Shown: positions 50,534 through 59,303, counted from the first letter of the stretch. The stretch: 64,000 nucleotides of DNA from Paenibacillus sp. V4I3 (GCF_030817215.1 NZ_JAUSZA010000001.1:7600501-7664500); one strand, 5' to 3'. Numbers and translations are program-made. Notes: generated by a model from the sequence alone, not told the origin.

Positions 50534-50824
50534 TTAAAATTCATTTCGTTTCTTCAATAAATGAATACCATACGCCACTAAACATGCTGCGAACGCAATC
50601 GCGATGAAGCCCGATAGTTTAATGATCAGTATCAAGCCGCCCAAGCCGGCGATAAACCATCCAATTTTCTTTCCGTTCTTAATACCTACATAGCCTAATC
50701 CAAGCATAGCTGCCGGGAATAACAACCCCATTAAATGAATATGACCACCCATCTGATGTAAACAAATAAGTAAACCTGCCGTGATTAAAACCAGTGCCAG
50801 CCCTTTCGATCGATCCATACTCAT
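50534..50824 (-). CDS. liaI: LiaI-like small membrane protein
   Basis: The product has 96 residues with three to four hydrophobic segments (GLALVLITAGLLICLHQMGG, then HLMGLLFPAAMLGLGYVGIK) and a basic C terminus (LLKKRNEF). It resembles the LiaI/LiaF transmembrane region family. In Bacillus LiaI anchors LiaH at the membrane. It is the first gene of the apparent liaIHFSR operon, 27 bases before liaH. GGGCGG lies eight bases before the ATG. Confidence 0.82.
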   Translation of the reverse strand: MSMDRSKGLALVLITAGLLICLHQMGGHIHLMGLLFPAAMLGLGYVGIKNGKKIGWFIAGLGGLILIIKLSGFIAIAFAACLVAYGIHLLKKRNEF

Positions 50825-50984
50825 TCTGCTTACCGCCCTTCACGTGTTCTTCATGCTTCTATCGTACCTGAAACAGCGATATGTCAAAACGGACTCGCGA
50901 CTGTTTTTGTACCTAGACCTAAGTCCAGTACCCTCTAAGACCTTCATCCATATTTTGGCCGTTGCCCCGTCAAGCCTCGGATGC

Positions 50985-51125
50985 TAAACTATTTGAAGCC
51001 GAGTCCGGTGCACAGACAAAGTGCCGGTACGGGGGACGATTTACATGGGGTGAATATTTGCTCTTCATCGGAGCAGACTAGGGAGAACCTTCTTCCCGAA
51101 CCCGTCAACTAACCTCGAAGGCTTA
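50985..51125 (+). promoter_or_regulatory. c-di-AMP riboswitch (ydaO/yuaA type)
   Basis: The leader contains the conserved core segments CGGGGGACGA, ATGGGGTGAAT, AGGGAGAACCTT and CTTCCCGAACCCGTCA followed by CTAACCTCG. This is the order seen in ydaO-type riboswitches (RF00379). It ends at the ribosome binding site of a secreted 3D-domain protein, a typical target in Firmicutes. Binding of c-di-AMP normally turns expression off. Boundaries are approximate. Confidence 0.9.
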
Positions 51126-51142
51126 TGAAGGAGGATTACCAA

Positions 51143-51934
51143 TTGCATACAATTACTAAAGGGTTAACTAGCCTTGCTGTGTCTTTAACGGTGTTGGCAG
51201 GAGGCTTTCTTTCGCCATTTACGGCGCATGCCGCTGAAATGGATGTGAAAGTGCAAGTCAATGACGAACTGATTCAATTTCCGGATGCTCAGCCTTTTCT
51301 GGATGACAATCATGCCACCCAAGTGCCGATTCGTTTCGTAACGGAGAAGCTTGGTTATGACGTGAAGTGGCAAAAAGAAGGCGATGAGATCAAGGTCACG
51401 CTAATTAACAACAAACATTCGATCACCTTAGTATCGGGACAAAAAGAAGCTGAAATCGATAGCAACCGTGTCGAGATGGATACACATGCGGAATTCCAAA
51501 ATGGACGCGTATACGTGCCTCTTCGTTTTCTAAGCAGAGCATCAGATATTCCCGTTCAGTGGGATGCAAGCAGCAAATTAGCTATTCTAAGTAAAGATGG
51601 CAATCAGCATGCGCCAGATTATGAATTGTTTCAATCCACTGCCTATTCAGCAGATCCATCTGAGAATGGAGGCTACGGAGCTTTTGATTATATGGGTAAT
51701 CCATTAGGTATTGGAACCGTTGCTGTAGATCCGAACGTGATTCCTCTAGGAACTAAGCTCTATATAGAAGGTTATAATTTCAATGGCCTACCTGCAGGCG
51801 GCATGTATGCTTACGCAACAGATACAGGCGGTGCAATCAAAGGCAAACGTCTTGATATCTTTATCCCAGGATCCAAGCAATCCTTAAAGAAGTTTGGTAT
51901 CCAAACCATTAAAGTGTACAAACTATCCAATTAA
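51143..51934 (+). CDS. Secreted protein with copper-amine-oxidase-N and 3D domains
   Basis: The product has 263 residues. A TTG start is chosen because AAGGAGG lies eight bases before it; the in-frame ATG at 51125 overlaps that very site. A signal peptide (LAVSLTVLAGGFLSPFTAHA) is followed by a CuAO_N1-like domain (VPIRFVTEKLGYDVKW...VYVPLRFLS) and a C-terminal 3D domain (GTVAVDPNVIPLGTKLYIEG, then ATDTGGAIKGKRLDIF with the three Asp). It is probably a cell-wall hydrolase under c-di-AMP control. Confidence 0.93.
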   Translation: MHTITKGLTSLAVSLTVLAGGFLSPFTAHAAEMDVKVQVNDELIQFPDAQPFLDDNHATQVPIRFVTEKLGYDVKWQKEGDEIKVTLINNKHSITLVSGQKEAEIDSNRVEMDTHAEFQNGRVYVPLRFLSRASDIPVQWDASSKLAILSKDGNQHAPDYELFQSTAYSADPSENGGYGAFDYMGNPLGIGTVAVDPNVIPLGTKLYIEGYNFNGLPAGGMYAYATDTGGAIKGKRLDIFIPGSKQSLKKFGIQTIKVYKLSN

Positions 51935-51947
51935 AACGGCTGATATC

Positions 51948-51998
51948 AAAAAAAAGCTTGGTTTCTGAGATTATGATCTCAAGAAATCAGCTTTTTTT
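51948..51998 (+). terminator. Terminator after the 3D-domain gene
   Basis: AAAAAAAGCT pairs with AGCTTTTTTT, with an inner TGAGAT/ATCTCA stem. The tail is T-rich. Confidence 0.88.
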
Positions 51999-52019
51999 AT
52001 TTCAGGTGGTAAAACCAGA

Positions 52020-52060
52020 AAAGCTGCTCTCCCATCATATAGTGACGAGAAGAGCAGCCT
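52020..52060 (-). terminator. Terminator after the small hydrophilic protein gene
   Basis: On the minus strand GCTGCTCT pairs with AGAGCAGC, followed by TTTTC. It lies immediately past the stop at 52069. Confidence 0.75.
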
Positions 52061-52068
52061 GCAGTTAC

Positions 52069-52239
52069 TTAAACTTGATTTTTGGGGATACCATTTAAAC
52101 TTGGGACATAATCAGCGGCATTGTTGCTCGATAGCGTTTGCGCCTCTTCGGTGAAATTAGCGTTATTCTGCTGATTCTTTTTCTTATCTGCTCGGTTATC
52201 TTCGCGGTCATACTTGGGATCGGCGTCATTTTTGGGCAT
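52069..52239 (-). CDS. Small hydrophilic protein, possibly spore-related
   Basis: The product has 56 residues starting MPKNDADPKYDREDNRADKK, very rich in Asn, Asp, Lys and Gln, without a hydrophobic core. It is therefore likely disordered. The ATG at 52237-52239 follows GGAGGTG at six bases. Composition and size resemble minor spore proteins of Bacillales, but I do not recognise the family. It has its own terminator, supporting a real gene. Confidence 0.65.
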   Translation of the reverse strand: MPKNDADPKYDREDNRADKKKNQQNNANFTEEAQTLSSNNAADYVPSLNGIPKNQV

Positions 52240-52333
52240 AGCATTCACCTCCATTGTCTCATTGTTAGTATGAGAAGGTGGCTTGCATTTTATCCCAAGT
52301 TATCTGGAACTAGCGTTGTTCCTTATATTACTT

Positions 52334-53524
52334 TTAAAAGAAATCCGCTAAATAGGTTGTCCGCCGCGGAATAGCAGTTTCCAGCCGGCTAACAAGTTCA
52401 TCAGAGCCTTGAAGACGCTCAATTCGGGCCATGAATCCTGCTTTCTGATAACCCATGAGCAAAGCCGTCAACGTCTGAATGTTACAGCTAAGTAGTTGTT
52501 CCTCAGCTGGTATTTCATCTTCAGATAACTTCGCTACGAGGGCCGTCTCCCCATTGTCGGTAAACTGTAACCGATAGAAGCCTTGGTTCCAATCCGCATG
52601 CGTGTCTGAAACACGTAAATATATGGGTTCTGCTCCATCACGAGCTTCATATACATACTCTGTCAGAAAAGCTTCTACATCCACAATTCTCGCCGAGAAA
52701 TAAGTAATCTTCTCTTGTTTGAACTTTGGATCGTGCACCAGAAACGGAAGTTGGTCATCTACAGGTGCATTCACTTCCACTTTGGTTATCATCGAGTCAT
52801 GATCAGCAATGAATTTCCATAAGCCGCGTCTTGCTTCCTCGTCAAGAAAAACCAACTCATGGATGGTCGCCACTGTGTCCTTTACCTGGTAAAATACATA
52901 GCCCCGCTGTTCCCCTTGGGCGTTCGTGTAGACGGCAGCTGTACCCTTTTTAAATTTCAAATAACGATTATTCCACCAGTCCGCATCCCGCTCCATCATG
53001 CCATTGTATGCTTTTGCAAACTTAGCGTAGATTTGATTCAGAATCTCACCGCTTTTGACTACACGTAAAATCGAACTGCCCTCTGCGGCTTGAAACTTGG
53101 GAAGCTTATCTACAGGAATTTCATATTTCAAATAATCCACGTATGTTTCCCAGCCATATTTACGATAAAATTCAAACTTAAACGGCGCTAGAAAGGAAAT
53201 CGTTTGACCCTGCTCTTTCATCGCTTTAAGCGCTTGAACCAGAAGCTGTCCCACCATCCCATTGCGTCGGTACTCTGGCCATGTTGCTACGCCCGCAATA
53301 CCGCCCATCGCGAAGCTCTTCCCGTTTAACCAAGTCCGGAAGTTAAGTACGGTAAGCTTTGCAGCCATATTGCCGTCAACGAAATAGCCCCACACTTGAT
53401 TAGGATCTGTAGAGCTTATCCGCTCTGCCTTTTCCTCTGCGGTAAGCTCATATTGAAACGCAAACTCAGATAGAGAAAAGCTCTCTAGAAGCTCCTCTTT
53501 TCGTAATGTACGAATTTCATTCAT
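52334..53524 (-). CDS. Eis-like GNAT N-acetyltransferase
   Basis: The product has 396 residues. The N-terminal GNAT domain has GIAGVATWPEYRRNGMVGQL (the acetyl-CoA loop R-R-N-G-M-V/G) around residue 74 and FYRKYGWETY. A second GNAT-like half and a C-terminal SCP2-type domain follow (MARIERLQGSDELVSRLETA). This three-part layout matches Eis-type enhanced-survival acetyltransferases, which modify amines including aminoglycosides in some species. The substrate here is unknown. It stands alone. Confidence 0.88.
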   Translation of the reverse strand: MNEIRTLRKEELLESFSLSEFAFQYELTAEEKAERISSTDPNQVWGYFVDGNMAAKLTVLNFRTWLNGKSFAMGGIAGVATWPEYRRNGMVGQLLVQALKAMKEQGQTISFLAPFKFEFYRKYGWETYVDYLKYEIPVDKLPKFQAAEGSSILRVVKSGEILNQIYAKFAKAYNGMMERDADWWNNRYLKFKKGTAAVYTNAQGEQRGYVFYQVKDTVATIHELVFLDEEARRGLWKFIADHDSMITKVEVNAPVDDQLPFLVHDPKFKQEKITYFSARIVDVEAFLTEYVYEARDGAEPIYLRVSDTHADWNQGFYRLQFTDNGETALVAKLSEDEIPAEEQLLSCNIQTLTALLMGYQKAGFMARIERLQGSDELVSRLETAIPRRTTYLADFF

Positions 53525-53549
53525 CTCAATTCACCTCATTTAGAATAGA

Positions 53550-53770
53550 TCAGCTTTTCACCAAAGCGGCTGCTAGAACTGGCTTTCCTCTGGGCATGAC
53601 ACCATGAGCATCGGGCTCTAACGTAATGGCAATCGTGTCATAATTATTCAGATTGAATATGTAATATAACCCGCCTGTACCGTTATGTGTCATGAAAGTG
53701 CCAGCATTCACAGGGGTTTCTTTCCCCTTAATTAACCACACTTGATAAGCCTCATGATGCTGACTGGTCT
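53550..53770 (-). pseudogene. C-terminal remnant of an RskA-type anti-sigma factor
   Basis: The frame reads QHHEAYQVWLIKGKETPVNA, then GTFMTHNGTGGLYYIF and AITLEPDAHGVMPRGKPVLA. This is the end of the extracellular RskA/anti-sigma-K domain (YQVWLI.G...AG.F...EP..G...P.G.PVL). A TAG precedes it, and the zinc-finger, membrane segment and partner sigma gene are absent. It is a relic of an ECF sigma/anti-sigma pair. Confidence 0.75.
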
Positions 53771-53910
53771 ATCACATTAACCAAAGCAGTGGCGATGGGT
53801 CCTCACTCGCATTAATGAAGAGTAGGGCAAATGTCCAATCAACGAATGCCCCCCGGTCATATGCTGTATAGGGATACATCCTACAAAAAATATATACCGG
53901 AGGGGATACT

Positions 53911-54015
53911 ATGTCATATGCAGCTGGTTGTGGAACTCCAGGATACGGAAATTCAGTAGGCGTTGTTCTTGTCCTGTACGTTCTGCTTGTTATCATTCTT
54001 GCCACGTTCTTCTAA
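53911..54015 (+). CDS. YjcZ-type small membrane (sporulation) protein
   Basis: The product has 34 residues: MSYAAGCGTPGYGNSVGVVL followed by VLYVLLVIILATFF. A Gly/Tyr-rich head followed by one hydrophobic helix is the pattern of YjcZ-family sporulation proteins. GGAGGGG lies before the ATG, and a terminator follows at 54052. The longer minus-strand frame opposite is not supported. Confidence 0.8.
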   Translation: MSYAAGCGTPGYGNSVGVVLVLYVLLVIILATFF

Positions 54016-54051
54016 TAGAGTGAAAAGTCTCACACATTGATCTCGTATAGA

Positions 54052-54110
54052 ATGGCCTACCATCAATGACTTCTTAACGGAAGTTCAGCGATAGGTAGGC
54101 CATCTTTATT
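54052..54110. terminator. Bidirectional terminator between the YjcZ-type gene and moeA
   Basis: ATGGCCTACC and GGTAGGCCAT pair perfectly across a 32-base loop. CTTTATT follows on the plus strand. Confidence 0.75.
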
Positions 54111-55368
54111 GTATAGGATAAATAATTACGCGTTCGTCTCTTATGAACCCCTTACCCCCGGCAGGTAAGTAAATCAAACAATCCGCATCTTTGATAGAAA
54201 CCATAATACTGGACTTATCAATACCTGATGGCTTAACCTTCAAACAGCCGTTGACCACATTTGTCGTTCCTCTGACATAACGCGGGTAAGCGGAGCCTTT
54301 ATCATAATCGACATCCAACTGAGCCGTGATCGCTACTGGATAAGGTGAGTGACACCCTGCCATCGCTTTAATCAGCGGTTTGGCAAACAGCTCAAACCCA
54401 ACGAATGATGCGCCCGGATTACCGGACAAAGCTAACAGCAACCGATTGTTCCATAAGGCAGCACTGGTTGGTGTACCTGGCCGCATGGCCACTTTGTTGA
54501 ACAGCAGCTTGCCCTCAAATCGTTCAAAGACATCAACAAGAACGTCGTAATCGCCAACAGAAACACCGCCGGATGTGAGGACTAAGTCGACTTTGGAGAA
54601 AGTTTCTTGCAGCGCCGCCTCCACCTCTGCCACATCATCCGAAAGCACCTGCATGATAACCGCAGATCCCCCAGCAGCTTCCACCTGCGCCGCCAGCATG
54701 TAGCTGTTACTGTTGCGAATTCGCCCAGGCTGCAGCGGTTCTGCCACATTCAGCAACTCAGAGCCTGTTGAGAATATGGCGACTCTTGGTTGCCGATAAA
54801 CGGATACATACGAGTAGCCGAAAGTGGCTAATATCGCCGCTTCGCCAGGCCCAATCTGTGTACCTTGCTTAAGCAATATATCCCCTAAACCGATTTCACC
54901 GGCTATTGGGGTTATATTGCTTGCTGCGGGTATATTTTTTTTGATGCTCACATTGTAGGTGCTCGTTCCCGCATCTTGGAGGGAATCCGTCATCTCCAGC
55001 ATAACGACAGCATCCGCGCCATCAGGAACTGGAGCTCCCGTCATAATACGAGCAGCCATACCAGATTGGATGGTAAGCTGAGGAACCGTTCCGCTAGGAA
55101 TTCGTTCTATAACACGTAATACAACTGGAGCTTCTGGTGTGGCCTGCTCAATATCCTTTGAACATAGCGCATACCCGTCAACGCCTGATCTGCGAAAATG
55201 GGGTACCGGATGATCGGCAACTATGTCCACGGCCAGCCTTCTACCGAAAGCGGAAGATAGCGGAACAGACTCTATTGGTGTGTGTTTAACATATTCGAAA
55301 AGTAGGCTTCGGGCTTCCTCAACCGAAATTACTTTTCGCCCAAACTTTAGCTTAGTATCGCTGCTCAC
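54106..55368 (-). CDS. moeA: Molybdopterin molybdenumtransferase
   Basis: The product has 420 residues. It has N-terminal MoeA domains I/II (FRRSGVDGYALCS near residue 58), the MoCF core with VLTSGGVSVGDYDVLVDVFE and a conserved LSGNPGASFVGFELF, and a C-terminal domain IV. It inserts molybdate into adenylylated molybdopterin. It is the last gene of the moco operon, 21 bases after moaA. Full length. Confidence 0.96.
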   Translation of the reverse strand: MSSDTKLKFGRKVISVEEARSLLFEYVKHTPIESVPLSSAFGRRLAVDIVADHPVPHFRRSGVDGYALCSKDIEQATPEAPVVLRVIERIPSGTVPQLTIQSGMAARIMTGAPVPDGADAVVMLEMTDSLQDAGTSTYNVSIKKNIPAASNITPIAGEIGLGDILLKQGTQIGPGEAAILATFGYSYVSVYRQPRVAIFSTGSELLNVAEPLQPGRIRNSNSYMLAAQVEAAGGSAVIMQVLSDDVAEVEAALQETFSKVDLVLTSGGVSVGDYDVLVDVFERFEGKLLFNKVAMRPGTPTSAALWNNRLLLALSGNPGASFVGFELFAKPLIKAMAGCHSPYPVAITAQLDVDYDKGSAYPRYVRGTTNVVNGCLKVKPSGIDKSSIMVSIKDADCLIYLPAGGKGFIRDERVIIYPIQ

Positions 55369-55389
55369 TAGCGTCTGTTCCTCCTAAGG

Positions 55390-56394
55390 TTAACCGCCAA
55401 TCTGCGACATCCGGCGAAGTGTTGGTGTATGAGACTGCTCTTCATTCATCAATGCCTGGGCCATCTCATGATTTTGTGGTTTGATATCCAAAGCGCGGAA
55501 GAACAAATCTTCCATCGCAGCGTCATCCCCGATATATTTTCGCACATTAAATTCATCTGACCAATATAGACATGGCTTCACATTGCCATCCGCTGTTAAT
55601 CGCAGACGATTGCAGGTCTCACAGAAATGATCACTAATCGGGTGTATGAGCCCAAATGAGCCTAAAGCTCCGTCAATTCGAAAGTTCTGAGAGGGACCAT
55701 TTCCATAAACCGCGTCCGAGGCAGAAGCATTCCACCCCTTGGCTTTACAGCGATCTAAGACCGTGGTCAGGGATAAATAGCGGCTTTTCCAATCCTCGTC
55801 TTGGTGACCGATTGGCATGTATTCGATGAACCGAACCTGAATAGGACGGTCAATCGTCATTTGCAAAAAGTCTTCAATTTCGTCATCGTTAATGCCTTTC
55901 ATCAAGACCACATTGAGCTTAATCGGGGTGATGCCCACCCGGTAAGCTTCTTCAATGCTAGCCAGAACACGACGAATATCCCCGCCTCTGGTTATCAAAG
56001 AGAACCGATCCGCTTTCAAAGAATCCAAACTAATATTAACACGGGTTAACCCAGCTGCACGAAGCTTTTCAGCTCTCGATGCAAAGTATATCCCATTCGT
56101 AGTCAGAGCAATATCTTCAATTCCGGGAATTTGAGAAAGCATACCGATCAACTGCTCCAAGTTTTTGCGCACAAGGGGCTCTCCGCCGGTTAATCTCAAC
56201 TTACGAACACCAAGTCCTGCCAGCACACGGACAACTTCAGTAATTTCCTCGAAAGTTAACAGCTTTTCATCCGGTTCAAATTCCATTCCTTCTTCAGGCA
56301 TACAGTACACACAGCGCAGATTACAACGATCTGTAACAGAAATTCGCAAGTAATCGTGCATCCGTCCGAATCGATCCATAAGCAGCTTCGGCAT
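55390..56394 (-). CDS. moaA: GTP 3',8-cyclase
   Basis: The product has 334 residues of the radical SAM type. It has the N-terminal CNLRCVYCMPEEG cluster motif (C-x3-C-x2-C) and LRLTGGEPLVRKNL. The C-terminal second cluster is CETCNRLRLTADGNVKPCLY, and the tail is LRRMSQIGG with the terminal GG needed for activity. It converts GTP to 3',8-cyclo-GTP, the first step of molybdopterin synthesis. Its partner moaC is not in the window. ATG start. Confidence 0.97.
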   Translation of the reverse strand: MPKLLMDRFGRMHDYLRISVTDRCNLRCVYCMPEEGMEFEPDEKLLTFEEITEVVRVLAGLGVRKLRLTGGEPLVRKNLEQLIGMLSQIPGIEDIALTTNGIYFASRAEKLRAAGLTRVNISLDSLKADRFSLITRGGDIRRVLASIEEAYRVGITPIKLNVVLMKGINDDEIEDFLQMTIDRPIQVRFIEYMPIGHQDEDWKSRYLSLTTVLDRCKAKGWNASASDAVYGNGPSQNFRIDGALGSFGLIHPISDHFCETCNRLRLTADGNVKPCLYWSDEFNVRKYIGDDAAMEDLFFRALDIKPQNHEMAQALMNEEQSHTPTLRRMSQIGG

Positions 56395-56483
56395 AGGAGT
56401 TCACCTTCTCTCTATGTACATTATGGCATAAATAATAACAAAATCCTAGATTCCCTTGCGAGAACTATCTGGAAAAACAACTT

Positions 56484-57095
56484 CTATGGCAGATTAGCTA
56501 ACATTTGCTCATACTCTTCCGGAGTATTCACATTTGTTGCGAAATGGGTAGGGATACTTTGCCCTTCAAAAAAATCATTCTCTACAGGCTTCCAGTCAAT
56601 ATGATCCAGCAGCCCCATTAAACGAAACTGCTCTTGCTCCAATAACACCTCGGCTTCGGAACCAACCAATCTTGAATAAATGCCATGAAGAGGATGAACG
56701 CGACCGTCCAACACAGGGATAACTGCATCCAAATTTGCTTTTTGGCATAAAATGGCCATTACCTTTGCGGCTTCGGCAGAAATAAAAGGCATATCACAGC
56801 CCACAATCCATAGATACTGCTCTGATGCAACCAGGGAGGCGGCATGAATGCCGCTTAAGGGCCCTTTTTGTACATAATGGTCCGTGATACAATGCACGAC
56901 TATATCGGAAACCGAAGACAAGTGAGGCAGCAATACCTCAGGTTCATTGGTTACGACAATGACTTGCTTACAGATGCTCGACATTTCCTTCAACTGCCTA
57001 AGAAGCAAGAGCTGCCCTTGCACGGGAAGAAGTGCTTTTAACCTTCCTCCCATACGGCGATTGAGACCCCCGGCAAGAATAACACCTGTGATCAT
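56484..57095 (-). CDS. mobA: Molybdenum cofactor guanylyltransferase
   Basis: The product has 203 residues starting at the ATG at 57093-57095, which overlaps the MOSC gene stop (ATGA). MITGVILAGGLNRRMGGRLK is the nucleotidyl-transferase signature, and VGCDMPFIS carries the metal-binding Asp. It attaches GMP to Moco. The open frame runs 14 codons further upstream, but GGAG spacing and the overlap favour the internal start. Confidence 0.93.
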   Translation of the reverse strand: MITGVILAGGLNRRMGGRLKALLPVQGQLLLLRQLKEMSSICKQVIVVTNEPEVLLPHLSSVSDIVVHCITDHYVQKGPLSGIHAASLVASEQYLWIVGCDMPFISAEAAKVMAILCQKANLDAVIPVLDGRVHPLHGIYSRLVGSEAEVLLEQEQFRLMGLLDHIDWKPVENDFFEGQSIPTHFATNVNTPEEYEQMLANLP

Positions 57096-57736
57096 GCTCC
57101 AAGCTCCGCCAACCTTTTTAGGAAGGATTGTTTCCAACTTGCCGATAACGCTTGTATCTCTGCAATGCGCTTAGCAGCCTCTATATTCGTTTTTTCGTGA
57201 TACTTGATTTGGTTGGCATAGGCGACAGTTATACCCGCTTCATCTTCGGCGATAAGTCTCACTTGTGAGCTCTTAGAGATCACGCCTTCTGTAAGCACCC
57301 TCAAATAATAGCCAGTATAGCCGGTTTCCTGTACTTGGAGGGTTGCATCCACCCAATCCAAACGTTTCGCTAGTTTATGACAAGGTTGACGAGGCTGTGA
57401 AACCTGAACGATTACGTCACCAATAGCGTAGGTGTTACCAATACAAACCTGATATTCGAGCAAACCGCGCACCGTTAGATTCTCACCAAACGTTCCTGCT
57501 GCCATCTTCTGACCTAGTACTTGCTCCCAGTGTGCGTAATGCTCCTCAGGGTACACACATAGCGCTTTGTCAGCTCCTCCATGCACCGTTAAATCCGCTT
57601 GCCCATCTCCATCCAACTGTGTCTTCGATACATGCAAAGATGAGCTGACCGGATATTTATAAATACCCGTAACCAGCTCTTTCCCTTGATACATGATTGT
57701 TTGTGGTAAACCAACGTTCAATGATACGATTTCCAT
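57092..57736 (-). CDS. MOSC-domain protein (YiiM-like)
   Basis: The product has 214 residues starting MEIVSLNVGLPQTIMYQGKE, with GAGGGA upstream. The MOSC core has TVHGGADKALCVYPEEHYAH, GTFGENLTVRGL (the GxFGENL motif) and VSQPRQPCHKLAKR with the conserved Cys that binds Moco sulfur. It resembles YiiM, which reduces N-hydroxylated bases. It is embedded in the moco operon and may act as a small molybdoenzyme fed by MobA or MoeA. Confidence 0.92.
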   Translation of the reverse strand: MEIVSLNVGLPQTIMYQGKELVTGIYKYPVSSSLHVSKTQLDGDGQADLTVHGGADKALCVYPEEHYAHWEQVLGQKMAAGTFGENLTVRGLLEYQVCIGNTYAIGDVIVQVSQPRQPCHKLAKRLDWVDATLQVQETGYTGYYLRVLTEGVISKSSQVRLIAEDEAGITVAYANQIKYHEKTNIEAAKRIAEIQALSASWKQSFLKRLAELGA

Positions 57737-57831
57737 CGCAATGTCCCTCATTTCCGAGCAAGTTTCTTAGTATTAACTATACCAAAAGCCTCTTGGAAAG
57801 TCAGTTACCAGCTTACTTGAGTAAAAGTAAA

Positions 57832-59190
57832 TCACGCTTTGGATCTATCTACCCATGCATCGTTATCGTAGCCTCTTACTTCCCAGTAGCCCATATGCTC
57901 CTTCTCGATGAGCTCGATGCCTTGGAGCCATTTGACGGATTTGTAGGCATACATTTGCGGAACGATTAGTCGGACTGGGCCTCCTAATTTTTGCGGTATG
58001 GGCTTACCATCCATGAGCACAGCGACCATAATATCATCCCCGTTTGCCTGGCTCAAGGACAATGCATCTGTATACACTTTATCTCCTGAATAAAATTTCA
58101 CATATTTTCCTTTGGCTTGAACACCAGCAGCAGCTAATAATTGCTTAAGCGGGATGCCCTCCCATGTACATTTGTAAACAGACCAGCCGGTCACACAGTG
58201 AAAATCACTAACCTGCACAGTCCGCTTCAGCTTCAAGAACTCTTCCCAGTTCCATGCACTGGGGTTATCGACCAAACCGGATATCGCGAATTTCCACGTA
58301 TCCGAGGAAAAAGCCGGAATTTCCGTAACGGTGTAAATACGGAAATTCCCTTGCGCTCCTCCGCCCACGACGGCGGCGGAGTCCGGCAGTGGCGCCGGCG
58401 GCGGAAGCATCCGGTTGCCGTCGGTTGCGATATATTCGGCGGTCGTAGAGCCGCCGGTGTCGAACGCACCTTTTATCCAGCGATAAAAGGCGGGACCGAT
58501 CGCGATCACGAGCAGCAGTCCTGCGGCTATCCGCAGGAACGAAGCGCGTGTGATCGGCGACTCCTTCAGCGCGGCGATGACCGCCTGCGCTGCTGTGCGC
58601 CTTGCCGTGGCGTCCTCTGTCGCCACGGGGGCCTGGTTCGGCGCCGCTGCGATAGCACTGGCGGCGGCTGGGTCTGAGACCGCCTGCGCGGATGCCGGCG
58701 GTCTTGCCGTGGCAGCGGCTTGTTCAAGCCGCTGCTGGCGCTTGAGCCATCTGCTGCGCGAGATGGCGTGGTACACGGCATACGGCACTCCGACCCAGGT
58801 GAGCAGGTCATGCACGAAGAGTGCCGAGTTGTTCAAAGCCGGTGGCAGATTGCGGAACTGCCACAAGATCACCCCTGATCCGGCCCAGCCGATCAGGAGA
58901 GCAAGGACGAACACCAGATTCGCGCGTTGATTGCGGCGCGCGCGAATCTGGTGCCAATGCTTACGAATCATCGGAGCGTAAAGCGCGATGAGCAGAATCG
59001 ATGCAACACCCAAGTAAATGTGAAGCTGCTTGATCGTCACACGAAAGCTCCCCAGATCTCCCCTAATCGCACCTATACTCAGCACAATGCCCGTCACAGT
59101 TAGCAGCAGCAAAATCCACGCATTCCAGCTATGAATAGCATTCAATCGCTTCCCAAAAGATTGCTTCAGCCACCCTCTTTTTGAATCCAT
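57832..59190 (-). CDS. Membrane-anchored sulfite-oxidase-type molybdoenzyme with b561-like N-domain
   Basis: The product has 452 residues, with the start at the ATG preceded by GGTGGTGA. Residues ~15-165 hold four helices with several His (WNAWILLLLTVTGIVLSIG, LHIYLGV, VHDLLTWVGV), resembling a cytochrome b561-like quinol or heme domain. An Ala/Gln-rich linker and a fifth helix follow. The C-terminal Moco domain has VSDFHCVTGWSVYKCTWEGI (Mo-ligand Cys) and GGPVRLIVPQMYAYKSVKWL. It is a fused electron-transfer molybdoenzyme; the substrate may be sulfite or methionine sulfoxide. Confidence 0.87.
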   Translation of the reverse strand: MDSKRGWLKQSFGKRLNAIHSWNAWILLLLTVTGIVLSIGAIRGDLGSFRVTIKQLHIYLGVASILLIALYAPMIRKHWHQIRARRNQRANLVFVLALLIGWAGSGVILWQFRNLPPALNNSALFVHDLLTWVGVPYAVYHAISRSRWLKRQQRLEQAAATARPPASAQAVSDPAAASAIAAAPNQAPVATEDATARRTAAQAVIAALKESPITRASFLRIAAGLLLVIAIGPAFYRWIKGAFDTGGSTTAEYIATDGNRMLPPPAPLPDSAAVVGGGAQGNFRIYTVTEIPAFSSDTWKFAISGLVDNPSAWNWEEFLKLKRTVQVSDFHCVTGWSVYKCTWEGIPLKQLLAAAGVQAKGKYVKFYSGDKVYTDALSLSQANGDDIMVAVLMDGKPIPQKLGGPVRLIVPQMYAYKSVKWLQGIELIEKEHMGYWEVRGYDNDAWVDRSKA

Positions 59191-59303
59191 ACCGTCACCA
59201 CCTTCATTCATTTACGATCTTTCCGTTATTCTTATCATAACGTATAAATATTAAAAAAGGCTTACAAATTCGCTAATATTCGCATGGCTATCAACCTAAA
59301 GAA

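Noticed and set aside
53772..54005. 77-residue minus-strand reading frame
   Set aside because: It is antisense to the YjcZ-type small gene, which has a strong ribosome binding site, typical composition and a terminator.
58141..58930. Plus- and minus-strand alternative frames inside the molybdoenzyme gene
   Set aside because: They occur only in the GC-rich linker region. The Moco and membrane domains on either side fix the true frame.
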